A DNA stretch of 64,000 nucleotides from QGON01 sp963691905 (GTDB lineage Bacteria > Pseudomonadota > Gammaproteobacteria > Chromatiales > Chromatiaceae), in NCBI GenBank assembly GCA_963691905.1, contig OY829891.1, positions 248,001-312,000 on the forward strand, in the 5' to 3' direction. A model generated the notes under the pieces. That model was not told the DNA's origin, searched no databases, and saw nothing but the letters and a program-made list of their open reading frames with translations. Within the stretch, counting starts at the first letter, position 1; every line of letters begins with the position of its first letter. A program made the translations under genes and the position numbers. Below, one piece after another: positions 56,801 through 63,813 of this stretch.

Positions 56801-57015
56801 TAGACAACGCCCGCGCGTCGATTCGCAACAACAACGAACCGGACAACCGTAACAACAATCTGGGTTTTCGGTTGAGTTGTTCGTCCCACATCGCCCCTGT
56901 TCTTCCTATTGCCGGTACTGCCTGCCGATCACGATTTGCAGGCCGAGGCGAAGAACGGATTGATGGCGCGGGATGGTCCCGTCCGCACTGTAACAATACC
57001 GTCGGGCATATATAA
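53863..57015 (+). CDS. DGR target 1: DUF4062 - NACHT ATPase - FGE/C-type-lectin protein
   Basis: A 1050-residue protein. N-terminal DUF4062 domain (IRIFVGSPGDVEEERKAAF, about 10-110), a NACHT/STAND ATPase (Walker A GAPGRGKT about 291-298, Walker B LLIIDGFDEVPP about 394-405), helical repeats with a late LSFQDFLAAERFV, and a C-terminal FGE-sulfatase fold (about 780-1004: RYPVTNAQFQAFI, PTEWQWQQAA, VWEWCLNE). The variable region VR1 forms the end of that fold (RVLRGGSW ... NNNLGFRLSCSS). Forty-two residues follow VR1 with no counterpart in target 2. The start is uncertain; an ATG at 53782 is in frame. The layout fits a receptor with a diversified ligand-binding tip. Confidence 0.88.
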   Translation: MEKEEKSIIRIFVGSPGDVEEERKAAFEVIDQLNNHHWRPRNIAVKGYGWDNTHYPKLIPNSPQADIETSLPKMAEYDICIFILCHRLGTPLDESFAPLDDDGRQPTGTEYEFYSARNTETPPQILLYRREKAFSLQPDMPQTDQIEAFEQFQLANAFIEKNTKEGKTFTGDYHKHKTDDDFKTRLEKDLTALVNRLLKTPAQPDKPKTDQPASIPSSYLNWLRHKASDITLLGLDNKEAHNVRLPQVYVPAITPTPTEEGEEKKERWEVDREGHDLLLTRLNQDSLYLPGAPGRGKTTFCNWVCWVVASSTIPADDHKLAAEYQEELPQDLLGRLPVLCRLREFWGHMTCRKDNGDWTRTQLETALCNWLDKKKPDGLTSARFLEHLKRGNCLLIIDGFDEVPPSREYDGHIEYPRAALLSGLKKALPHWIEGGNRILLTSRPYGLSPGERQGLGLAESELSALTGGLQRLFVQRWFHAADREKGTIKADGLLQQLDARPDLNEFRTNPMLLTALCVKYDEGSRLPKDIHDLYSAVINQVLHNRYLDRAHEVAKVRRRLGVIAWEMHSGDLAGKQRSVPDAEIHEEEIEGVLIDYAHSKPHDEGGEDDASDKREDLLSRSGLLLPTENNQAEFYHLSFQDFLAAERFVRSGQSVEDLVASHAGTSQWRQTLLFLFARLTSREDLDTALERFSVLGDFLDRDSLRQNPRPAILLGDCLEIAQARGEIGEWGMVYRQACYTALEVVKSPEHREALFRALGAAGLDDRPGVGLDENDLPDIAWQDIPAGEVTLSGNAGSFPVGTFRLSRYPVTNAQFQAFIDDDKGYKNPEWWADLEVEPGKPLSSQWKEDNHPRERVSWYEAMAFCAWLSHRLGYRMSPPTEWQWQQAATSGNPGQDYPWEKEYKSGRANIDETSGGAGSHYLRRTTAVGIYPQGNSAQKVSDLAGNVWEWCLNERDEPANTQTSGTKRRVLRGGSWFFNLDNARASIRNNNEPDNRNNNLGFRLSCSSHIAPVLPIAGTACRSRFAGRGEERIDGAGWSRPHCNNTVGHI
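56767..56887 (+). repeat. DGR variable region VR1 (121 bp)
   Basis: Matches VR2 (58664-58784, opposite strand) with 24 identical bases at the start and 28 at the end; the middle differs at 13 positions. VR1 carries many AAC/AAT codons, as a template would, and looks only lightly mutated. Confidence 0.85.
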
Positions 57016-57054
57016 AAAAGGGGCGCTTCCCGGACACTGTTCCCGAAGCGCCCC
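57014..57054 (-). terminator. Rho-independent terminator of avd
   Basis: Minus strand: GGGGCGCTTC - loop - GAAGCGCCCC followed by six T, starting four bases after the avd stop codon. The T-tract overlaps the stop codon of target 1. Confidence 0.9.
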
Positions 57055-57057
57055 GCC

Positions 57058-57411
57058 CTATCCATGATCCGTTCGGGCCTGCCGCAACCAGCCACCTAAT
57101 AGACGGCCGATCTCCGCCACCATCTCACTCACATGTTGATATTGCCCATGGCTCAGCCATTGCCATCTATGGATGAGTTTCAGATAGTTGCGAAGTCTTG
57201 ACAGCGAAGCATCGGCGGATTGCAACGCCACCAATCGCTCACACCCCTGTTGTGCCTGTGCATCTCCCAAAGCCTCGTAAAGATCCAACCCCGAATCCAT
57301 AAGACGTTGTGTTACCGTGTGACGATAGACCCTTGGGAAACGCTCTGACTTTGGCAACAGCCAGTCGAGCAGGTCAAACACACGTACAAATATCACCATC
57401 TCCTGTGTCAT
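57058..57411 (-). CDS. avd: DGR accessory protein Avd
   Basis: A 117-residue four-helix-bundle protein with LPKSERFPRVYRHTVTQRL, ADASLSRLRNYLKLI and the late MVAEIGRLLGGWLRQ, matching the Avd family (compare LAMLRFWLRFL and LIAEVGRILGSWI of the Bordetella phage protein). Avd forms a basic pentamer that binds the reverse transcriptase and template RNA and is needed for mutagenic retrohoming. A perfect AAAGGAGG ribosome site lies eight bases before its ATG, inside the divergent RT gene. Opposite orientation to RT is unusual. Confidence 0.92.
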   Translation of the reverse strand: MTQEMVIFVRVFDLLDWLLPKSERFPRVYRHTVTQRLMDSGLDLYEALGDAQAQQGCERLVALQSADASLSRLRNYLKLIHRWQWLSHGQYQHVSEMVAEIGRLLGGWLRQARTDHG

Positions 57412-57415
57412 TCAG

Positions 57416-58492
57416 ATGTCCTCCTTTAGCACACTATTCAAACAAATCTGTGATTGGGAAAACCTGCTTATGGCCTACCGGAAGGCAGCCAGGGGCAAGC
57501 GCGGTCATCCCAACGTAGCGCAGTTTGATTTCAGACAGGCGGATGAGTTGCTAAGTCTTCGCAGCGAATTGCTTGCTGGAAATTACCGGCCCGGACCTTA
57601 TGTGAACTTCCATATTCACGAGCCCAAGCGGCGCAAAATCAGCGCCGCCCCTTTCCGCGACAGGGTAGTGCATCACGCACTATGTAATCTATTGGAACCC
57701 AGGTTCGAAAGACACTTCATTCCTGATAGTTACGCCAACCGGGTCGATAAGGGAACTCACCGGGCAGTGGATCGCTTGCAGGCATTCTCACAGCGTTTCC
57801 GCTACATACTGCGGGCGGACATCGTCAAACATTTCCCATCCATTGATCACACAGTTCTCAAGGAGATCCTGCATCGCCGAATTGAAGAGGATGATGTCAT
57901 GGTACTGGTTCGTACCATCATCGACAGTGGTGCCGGTGTGTTGGATGACGAATATGAGATGCAGTGGTTTCCGCAAGACGACCTGCTTGCTGCCTGCCGG
58001 CCGCGCGGCCTGCCCATCGGTAATCTGACATCACAGTTCTGGTCCAACTGCTACCTCGACCCTTTTGACCATTTCGTGAAACGTGAACTCGGCTGCAAAG
58101 CCTACCTGCGTTATGTTGATGACTTTGCCCTCTTCAGCAACAGCAAGGCAGAACTCTGGGCCTGGAAACGTGCAATCATCGAACGCCTGCAACGGTTTCG
58201 GCTGGTCATCCATGAATCTGCCGCTCAGGTTTTGCCGGTTGAGTGCGGAATTCCCTGGCTCGGCTTCGTGGTCTATCCGACTCACCGGCGCATCAAGGCA
58301 CGTAAAGTACGTACTGCCACACGGCATTTAGCTGAACGGATGCAAGCCTGGAAACAGGGCAGGATCAGCTTCGCAGAACTTGACGCCTGCATTAACGGCT
58401 GGGTCAACCATGTACGTTACGCTGACACCTGGGGACTACGCCGTTCTGTTTTCAACCGGCTTGCCACAAATGAGCGGGAAACCAAAATGTAG
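57416..58492 (+). CDS. DGR-type reverse transcriptase
   Basis: A 358-residue reverse transcriptase. It has the family start ICDWENLLMAYRKAARGKR, ILRADIVKHFPSIDH (catalytic Asp of motif A), GLPIGNLTSQFWSN (the IGxxxSQ variant of motif B that marks DGR enzymes), YLRYVDDFALF (catalytic YxDD) and GIPWLGFVVYP. There is no maturase or endonuclease domain. Error-prone synthesis opposite template adenines is the family activity. No ribosome site is visible before the ATG. The stop codon TAG is part of a REP-A palindrome. Confidence 0.94.
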   Translation: MSSFSTLFKQICDWENLLMAYRKAARGKRGHPNVAQFDFRQADELLSLRSELLAGNYRPGPYVNFHIHEPKRRKISAAPFRDRVVHHALCNLLEPRFERHFIPDSYANRVDKGTHRAVDRLQAFSQRFRYILRADIVKHFPSIDHTVLKEILHRRIEEDDVMVLVRTIIDSGAGVLDDEYEMQWFPQDDLLAACRPRGLPIGNLTSQFWSNCYLDPFDHFVKRELGCKAYLRYVDDFALFSNSKAELWAWKRAIIERLQRFRLVIHESAAQVLPVECGIPWLGFVVYPTHRRIKARKVRTATRHLAERMQAWKQGRISFAELDACINGWVNHVRYADTWGLRRSVFNRLATNERETKM

Positions 58493-58556
58493 GAGCGGCG
58501 CCCTCGCCGCGATTTATCTATCTATGGAGTAATCGCGGCGGGGCGCCGCTCCTACA
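58489..58556. repeat. REP-A palindrome, copy 3
   Basis: GGAGCGGCGCCCTCGCCGCG, loop, and complementary arm ending CTCCTAC. Its first bases supply the RT stop codon. Confidence 0.88.
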
Positions 58557-58582
58557 GGTACCTTGCATGAAAATATTCGTCA

Positions 58583-58600
58583 CCGCCGCTATCGCGGCAG
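58583..58600 (-). other. Hairpin with GRNA tetraloop downstream of VR2
   Basis: On the coding strand of target 2: CTGCCGC-GATA-GCGGCGG, a 7-bp stem (one G-T wobble) with tetraloop GATA, about 47 bases beyond the target 2 stop codon. DGR target sites are known to carry stems of this kind with GRNA loops beyond the variable region. Confidence 0.5.
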
Positions 58601-58646
58601 ATCAGTGAACAGAAAAGCAGTGATTCAGTGTTCAGAGCCACAGTGG

Positions 58647-61600
58647 TCAGTCTTTCTTGATGGGGGACGAACAACTCAACCGAAAACCCAGATTGTAGTA
58701 ACGGGAGTCCGGTACGTTGTAGTAGCGAACCGACGCGCGGGCGTAGTCTTGATCGTAGAGCCAGGACCCGCCGCGCAACACGCGACTTTCCGTGCCGCTG
58801 GTTTGTGTATTGGCTGGATCGCCATACTCGTTCAGACACCATTCCCAGACGTTTCCTGCAAGATCTGACACCCCTTGCCCTGAGTTACCCTGGGGATAGA
58901 TACCAACTGCCGTGGTTCGGCGCAGATAGTGAGAACCTGCACCTCTTACAGTCTCATCAATATTGGCCAGCCCTCTTTCGTACTCCGAACCCCAAGGGTA
59001 GTCCTGACCTGGATTGCCGCTCGATGCCGCCTGCTGCCACTGCCACTCAGTCGGCAGACTCACCGTGTATCCCAGCCGGTCGGAGAGCCAGGCGCAGAAG
59101 GCCATCGCCTCGTACCAGGAGACTGTCTCCCGAGGATGATTGGGTTCGCTCCAACTGGGCATTCCAGGTGTATCTGGCTTCTCATCCAGTTTCACCCACC
59201 ATTCGCGGTTTTGATATCCCTTGTCATCATCGATAAAGGTCTGGAACTGGGCGTTGGTAACCGGATAACTGGCCAGGTAAAAGTGTTCGACAGGGAAAGT
59301 ACCTGCATCGTCCTCCAGGCTGACTTCATCGGCAGCGGGAATCTCACACCACTCAATATCAGGTAATCCATTTTTATCCAGCCCGACCCCGGGGCGTGGA
59401 TCTCCGATGCCACCCAGCATCCTCCCCGCCTCGGTCCGTTCCTCGATTGTCAAAGCGGTGGAATCTTCGATGAGTTCGACAATGAGCCTGCGTATCTTTT
59501 TACACTGACGGGGAAAGCCGGTGTCGTCCAGGCCAGTCAGCCCCAGTTCCATCAGGCTCAGGCCCGCCAATACCGAGACCTGGTGGCGGATGGTTTCGAC
59601 CGCCTCTTCAGCAGTCTCCAGCATATCCTCGATGTAGCCGATGGCGGGGCGGGGTTTCTTGCGCTGCTCCAGAACCGCCAGCAGAAAGGTCTCCCGCCAC
59701 CAGACCGGGTCGGTACAGACCTCGCGGCTCAGGGCGTCATCGGTGCGGGAACTGAGCCAGCCCATGGCCAGGTATTCCTGAAACGAGCGATGGGGAAAGG
59801 CATAGTGGTCCCTGCCACGGCTGATAAGGATACCGCTGTGCTGCTCCAGATAGGCCAGCAGGTCGTCCCTGCCCAATGTCGCCAGCAGGGGTTCAAAGAC
59901 GTCCAGCAACTGGCTGCGGCTGATATTAGCGACACCGGTACTGTCGCGCTGCTCACGCTGGGTCTTGTGCGCCGACCAGGCAAGTCTCTGCAGGCATTCA
60001 CGCAAGACCGGTTCCGGCAGGCTCAGGGGCTGACCATCGCAGTTTCGAAAACAGCGGTTGGCACGCCACTGGTAGAGCAGCAGGTTGACGCTGTCACGGT
60101 AGAGTTCAGCACGATCCTCCGGCAGGCTGCCGCCACTGGCGTGCAGGGTGGCGATGAGAGTCAGCAGCAGGGGACGACGGGCCAGTTCCCGCAGGTGTTC
60201 ACGATTTTCGACCCGCTCCACCATATCAGGCACGCGAAGCTTCAAATCCTGTTCGCGCAGGCCGAATCGCTCTCTCGCCGCCCGATACCAGCCGTGGATG
60301 AACTGGCTTCGCTGTCCTTCATCAAATGGGGTGAGGAAGAGCGGGGTGAAACCGGACAGGCGCCAGCCGGGATCAGTGTATGCGTAGGGACGGGCGGTCA
60401 ACATGAAACGGGTCGACGCCGGCAGCTCTTCCACCAGCGCACGAATCGCCTGCAACAGGTGAGTACGGCGCTCACCGGCGGCAGGTACCTCGTCGAGTCC
60501 GTCGAGCAGGATCATTCCCCCTGGGTTCTCGTTCAGTCGATGACGCAGGGCGCTCACCACTTGCGGGGCTTTTTTGCCCCTGCCTTGGGCGCTGCCTTCC
60601 AGCAGGTCACGGATATCCGCCTCCAGCGCCTGCCACAGCCACTTGGCACTTCCCACTTTGGCGTTGCCGGGGATCTCAACCTGCCGCAGGACGATACGCA
60701 CAGGAATCCTGCCCTGAAGTAGATCAGGCAGTTCGGCATCCGCCTTATTCGCAGACAACTGCCAGGCGAGCTGGTTGACCAGGGCCGACTTGCCTGCGCC
60801 AGGATCGCCGATCAACACCGCGTGGGATTCACGGGCCAACAGATCGAGAACCGGCACGGGTTCACCACTTTTGCCTTCGGTCATTTTGCGAATGTGGTCT
60901 GGAACCTCTTCGTCCTGCTCCAGCCACTTTTCCGGTGGAGCAACGGCCTTCAGAGGAACAAAGATATCCGGCAGGCGGATGGGGTCGGCTGGCTGTTCCA
61001 GACCCTGACGGGCGTCCAGCACCTCCAGGGGAAGCCGGGCGCAGTCGACGGCCTGGATGCGTAACCACTCTGCCAGGAGTTGGTCGTCCGGCGGCGGGTC
61101 GGGTGGGTCACCGGTGCCGTCGCCCTGCTGGTTCCAGGGCTTTTTCGGATCGTTGAGCCATTGATTGAGATCACGCGCCAGCAGCACGGGGAAGTCGTCA
61201 GTGGTTTCGAAATTTGCGGTGAAGAGTTGGTCTTCGCCTTCCTTGTTCAGGTGCGCTCTGAAAGCATCAACCTCTCGTTTCTGGTTTAGGATTCCGGCCA
61301 GTTCGTCGGTATCCGTGGGTGGTCCACCCTTTTCCCAACCGTTGCGGAAGAACCATTTGATCTCCGGGTAGTCGCCATGCGCCCGACGAATATTCATGGC
61401 GACAGTGAACTCCTCCTCGGTGCCTGAGTTGAAGTCACCAGTCGGTGTGCCAAAACGCTGCCCCAGCAGGCCAATAACCAGTGCAAGGGAAGGTCTGAAT
61501 TTGATTAAGGTCTGTTGAGTGATCAGCGCTTGGGGACGACCAACGCCAATATCGGTCTGGTTTTCCCAGTCGATAAGATCGAACTGAAAACCCCTGGGAT

Positions 61601-61724
61601 TGGCGGTATCCCGATTGTAGGCCTTGAAAAAATCACGCACCGCCTGGCGCTCTTCGGCCATATCGCCGGGTGAGGCGAGGAACACATGATAGATCTTGCG
61701 ATCAGCGGGTTTCGGCGACGACAT
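58647..61724 (-). CDS. DGR target 2: DUF4062 - NACHT ATPase - FGE/C-type-lectin protein
   Basis: A 1025-residue paralogue of target 1 with the same layout: DUF4062 (YHVFLASPGDMAEERQAV, about 12-115), NACHT ATPase (Walker A IGDPGAGKSALVNQ about 302-315, Walker B MILLDGLDEVPA about 405), repeats, and the FGE-sulfatase/C-type-lectin fold (about 785-1018: SYPVTNAQFQTFI, PTEWQWQQAA, VWEWCLNE). VR2 forms the end (RVLRGGSW ... YYNLGFRLSCSS), followed by only PIKKD. Divergence is high in the effector and ATPase parts but low around the lectin fold. Function inferred: STAND receptor whose sensor tip is diversified. Confidence 0.9.
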   Translation of the reverse strand: MSSPKPADRKIYHVFLASPGDMAEERQAVRDFFKAYNRDTANPRGFQFDLIDWENQTDIGVGRPQALITQQTLIKFRPSLALVIGLLGQRFGTPTGDFNSGTEEEFTVAMNIRRAHGDYPEIKWFFRNGWEKGGPPTDTDELAGILNQKREVDAFRAHLNKEGEDQLFTANFETTDDFPVLLARDLNQWLNDPKKPWNQQGDGTGDPPDPPPDDQLLAEWLRIQAVDCARLPLEVLDARQGLEQPADPIRLPDIFVPLKAVAPPEKWLEQDEEVPDHIRKMTEGKSGEPVPVLDLLARESHAVLIGDPGAGKSALVNQLAWQLSANKADAELPDLLQGRIPVRIVLRQVEIPGNAKVGSAKWLWQALEADIRDLLEGSAQGRGKKAPQVVSALRHRLNENPGGMILLDGLDEVPAAGERRTHLLQAIRALVEELPASTRFMLTARPYAYTDPGWRLSGFTPLFLTPFDEGQRSQFIHGWYRAARERFGLREQDLKLRVPDMVERVENREHLRELARRPLLLTLIATLHASGGSLPEDRAELYRDSVNLLLYQWRANRCFRNCDGQPLSLPEPVLRECLQRLAWSAHKTQREQRDSTGVANISRSQLLDVFEPLLATLGRDDLLAYLEQHSGILISRGRDHYAFPHRSFQEYLAMGWLSSRTDDALSREVCTDPVWWRETFLLAVLEQRKKPRPAIGYIEDMLETAEEAVETIRHQVSVLAGLSLMELGLTGLDDTGFPRQCKKIRRLIVELIEDSTALTIEERTEAGRMLGGIGDPRPGVGLDKNGLPDIEWCEIPAADEVSLEDDAGTFPVEHFYLASYPVTNAQFQTFIDDDKGYQNREWWVKLDEKPDTPGMPSWSEPNHPRETVSWYEAMAFCAWLSDRLGYTVSLPTEWQWQQAASSGNPGQDYPWGSEYERGLANIDETVRGAGSHYLRRTTAVGIYPQGNSGQGVSDLAGNVWEWCLNEYGDPANTQTSGTESRVLRGGSWLYDQDYARASVRYYNVPDSRYYNLGFRLSCSSPIKKD
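58664..58784 (-). repeat. DGR variable region VR2 (121 bp)
   Basis: Same length and ends as VR1. Thirteen mismatches to VR1, all at codon position 1 or 2; twelve have A in one of the two copies. Tyrosine (TAC) codons replace many AAC codons of VR1. Confidence 0.88.
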
Positions 61725-61806
61725 GTTCTTCCCTGATTACAACAGTGGAATATAACCTACGGATCTTTTGTTGGAAATTCAATTCCGTACATCTCAGGAT
61801 CATCAG

Positions 61807-61888
61807 CATCTCGACCACGGGAAGGGGTCTCCTGCTTGCATCCCGTTGGCAGCAATGTAGCACGAGATCTCTCCCCACGGTCGAGATG
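61807..61888. repeat. Imperfect inverted repeat between target 2 and the DUF4157 gene
   Basis: CATCTCGACCACGG at 61807-61820 is the near reverse complement of the sequence ending at 61888 (12 of 14 bases). The 211-bp gap otherwise has no recognisable gene. It could be a small repeat element. Confidence 0.4.
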
Positions 61889-61935
61889 ACAAATGATCAG
61901 GGATATCGCAGGTAATGCGGAATCAGACAACCCCA

Positions 61936-63813
61936 TCAAGGCCCGGCCGCCGCACCGACCAGACCCAGCACACTCTCGCCGGAGAGACCATCGAGCGCGG
62001 TTTGAGTGCCTCTAGCGTAGTTTGGATGCGCATCAATGGCATTTTCAAGATTAGTGGTAATATTCGCCTCGCTCATCGCCAGCGCTGCCGCGACATTCGC
62101 TTCTGAAACGGAGGGATCCTGCACGATAATTCGGCTGCATATGTCCCGATAATGCGCAGTATTACCCTTTGCCGCCAAGACCATTGCCCATTGCAGCAGA
62201 GCGCTGGTGGCTGATCTTCTGTAACCGCGAATGGCCGCAGGTTGTTCTGCAGCCGGGAGCGCCAAGATCTCATCCATTATATATCGCATCTGGCTGGTAT
62301 AGGCCCGTGCCTCGAGTTCAAGCACACGGCGTTGTGTGATACCTGCACTCGCGGCGTCATCGGCGGCGTGGGTCAATTCATGGATGACCAGTGCTCGCGA
62401 ATCAATCGCCGCAACGTCCAGATTGGTCGGCAGATAGAGCGTATCCCCTTTTTCCTGGTCTCTCCTGCCTATCGGTGAGTAGAAGGCACCGGCGCCATTA
62501 CCTGATGTCAAACTCCGGAAGGCACGGGGGATCAGGGCATCGATCTTTATCTGACCACTCCTGATCTGTCCTGCGGTAGAGTGACCTGCTGTCCGGGCGA
62601 TGACATAGACGATCCCGGCCATTACTTTATCCCCCGAACTACTGTCGGATGCCGCATTCAACATCGCACCCAATACTTCAAGGGAGGGAATGCTGTGTGT
62701 TTCCATATAGGCAATCAATGCAGTCGCCTGTCTCTGGAACTGCGGACCGGCGTGTCGAAGAATCTCTGTGGTTGCCGCCGCATCAGCCTCAGCCAATAAG
62801 ACCATTCCACGTTCAAGATCAACACCCAATGTCGTGATGGCTGTCCACAACTGCAGAATGAGAGCATCCGGTATCTGCTCCCGTCCGATATTTCGCACAC
62901 GTTCACGGTTGGCCGCAGTGATGGTGTTGATTACGATACTCAGCGTCCCGGTTCCGTGCGCCTGAAGCAATGGGACATTGACCGGATTGAGCATCGACGC
63001 CATCAAGAGCCGTTCCGCATGGGTAACCGTACCGCGAACCTGCAACGCGTAGATACGCAGTGCATTGAGCTCGTTATCCGTCAGGGCGCCATCACCGACA
63101 AAACGTTTTATGCGTCTGAAGAAGCCCGCCGTGATACCGCTGCCGACCCGGAACAGATAGTTACCGGTAGGCACGTTTGCCGCATCGAGCTCAATCTCCC
63201 GCTGGACTATGGAAAACCGTTGTAGGCCTCCAGCGCCACGATTCTGTTGCACCACATGAGTCAACTCATGGGCCAGCAGGTGTTTTCCGGTTTTCGTCTC
63301 GGGATTGTACTTTCCTGAGTTGAAATAGATGTCTTTCCCGTGGGTAAACGCCTGGGCACCGACAGCCCGGTTCAGGCTGGCGGATTCACTGTCTGTGTGT
63401 AGCCGCACATCACTGAAATCGAAACCCAGCGACTGCGACATCTCCCTATGGGTTGGTGTTGGCAGTCTACTGCCGCTTCCCTTGGTGGATTGCAATCTGG
63501 CAGCCATGCCGACTGGCGCGGAGGGTACAGCTGGCCGGTGACCGGCCCGTCGTTGAATGGCGAAGAAGCCCTGCTGTTGCGGGGATAAAGCGTGTTCAGA
63601 ACGCTGGACAACTGCAGTGGCGACGCTGTCGGCTTCCTTCTCATACTGATCGCCGGGCTGTCCGATCGTCAGCTTTGTCTGAAAGAACGCGCCCTGCTGA
63701 GACCTCTGCCCCGATGCCTTGCCGGTATGGGAGAAAAAAGGTTGCTCCTGCCTGTCAATCGCTTGGATTCCACGCCGCCTGCGTGGACGATACGCTCTAA
63801 TGTCCCTGTTCAT
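61936..63813 (-). CDS. DUF4157 (eCIS core domain) protein with two HExxH motifs
   Basis: A 625-residue protein. A basic, low-complexity N-terminus (RAYRPRRRRG) precedes the DUF4157 domain (about 125-195: MSQSLGFDFSDVRLHTDS, HGKDIYFNSGKY, HLLAHELTHVVQQ). A second zinc motif, VIHELTHAADD, lies in the C-terminal domain (about residues 479-489). DUF4157 proteins are often encoded with extracellular contractile injection systems or other export devices and act as toxins or cargo carriers. No injection-system genes are visible here. The C-terminal domain may be a metalloprotease-type effector. Confidence 0.8.
   Translation of the reverse strand: MNRDIRAYRPRRRRGIQAIDRQEQPFFSHTGKASGQRSQQGAFFQTKLTIGQPGDQYEKEADSVATAVVQRSEHALSPQQQGFFAIQRRAGHRPAVPSAPVGMAARLQSTKGSGSRLPTPTHREMSQSLGFDFSDVRLHTDSESASLNRAVGAQAFTHGKDIYFNSGKYNPETKTGKHLLAHELTHVVQQNRGAGGLQRFSIVQREIELDAANVPTGNYLFRVGSGITAGFFRRIKRFVGDGALTDNELNALRIYALQVRGTVTHAERLLMASMLNPVNVPLLQAHGTGTLSIVINTITAANRERVRNIGREQIPDALILQLWTAITTLGVDLERGMVLLAEADAAATTEILRHAGPQFQRQATALIAYMETHSIPSLEVLGAMLNAASDSSSGDKVMAGIVYVIARTAGHSTAGQIRSGQIKIDALIPRAFRSLTSGNGAGAFYSPIGRRDQEKGDTLYLPTNLDVAAIDSRALVIHELTHAADDAASAGITQRRVLELEARAYTSQMRYIMDEILALPAAEQPAAIRGYRRSATSALLQWAMVLAAKGNTAHYRDICSRIIVQDPSVSEANVAAALAMSEANITTNLENAIDAHPNYARGTQTALDGLSGESVLGLVGAAAGP

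Noticed and set aside
56767..56887. VR1 as the DGR template repeat
   Set aside because: VR1 is a coding end with T or C at positions where VR2 differs, so it cannot be the template; it is only closer to the inferred one.
59583..60722. 379-codon open frame on the plus strand
   Set aside because: It is antisense to the ATPase and repeat part of DGR target 2 and has no recognisable domain.
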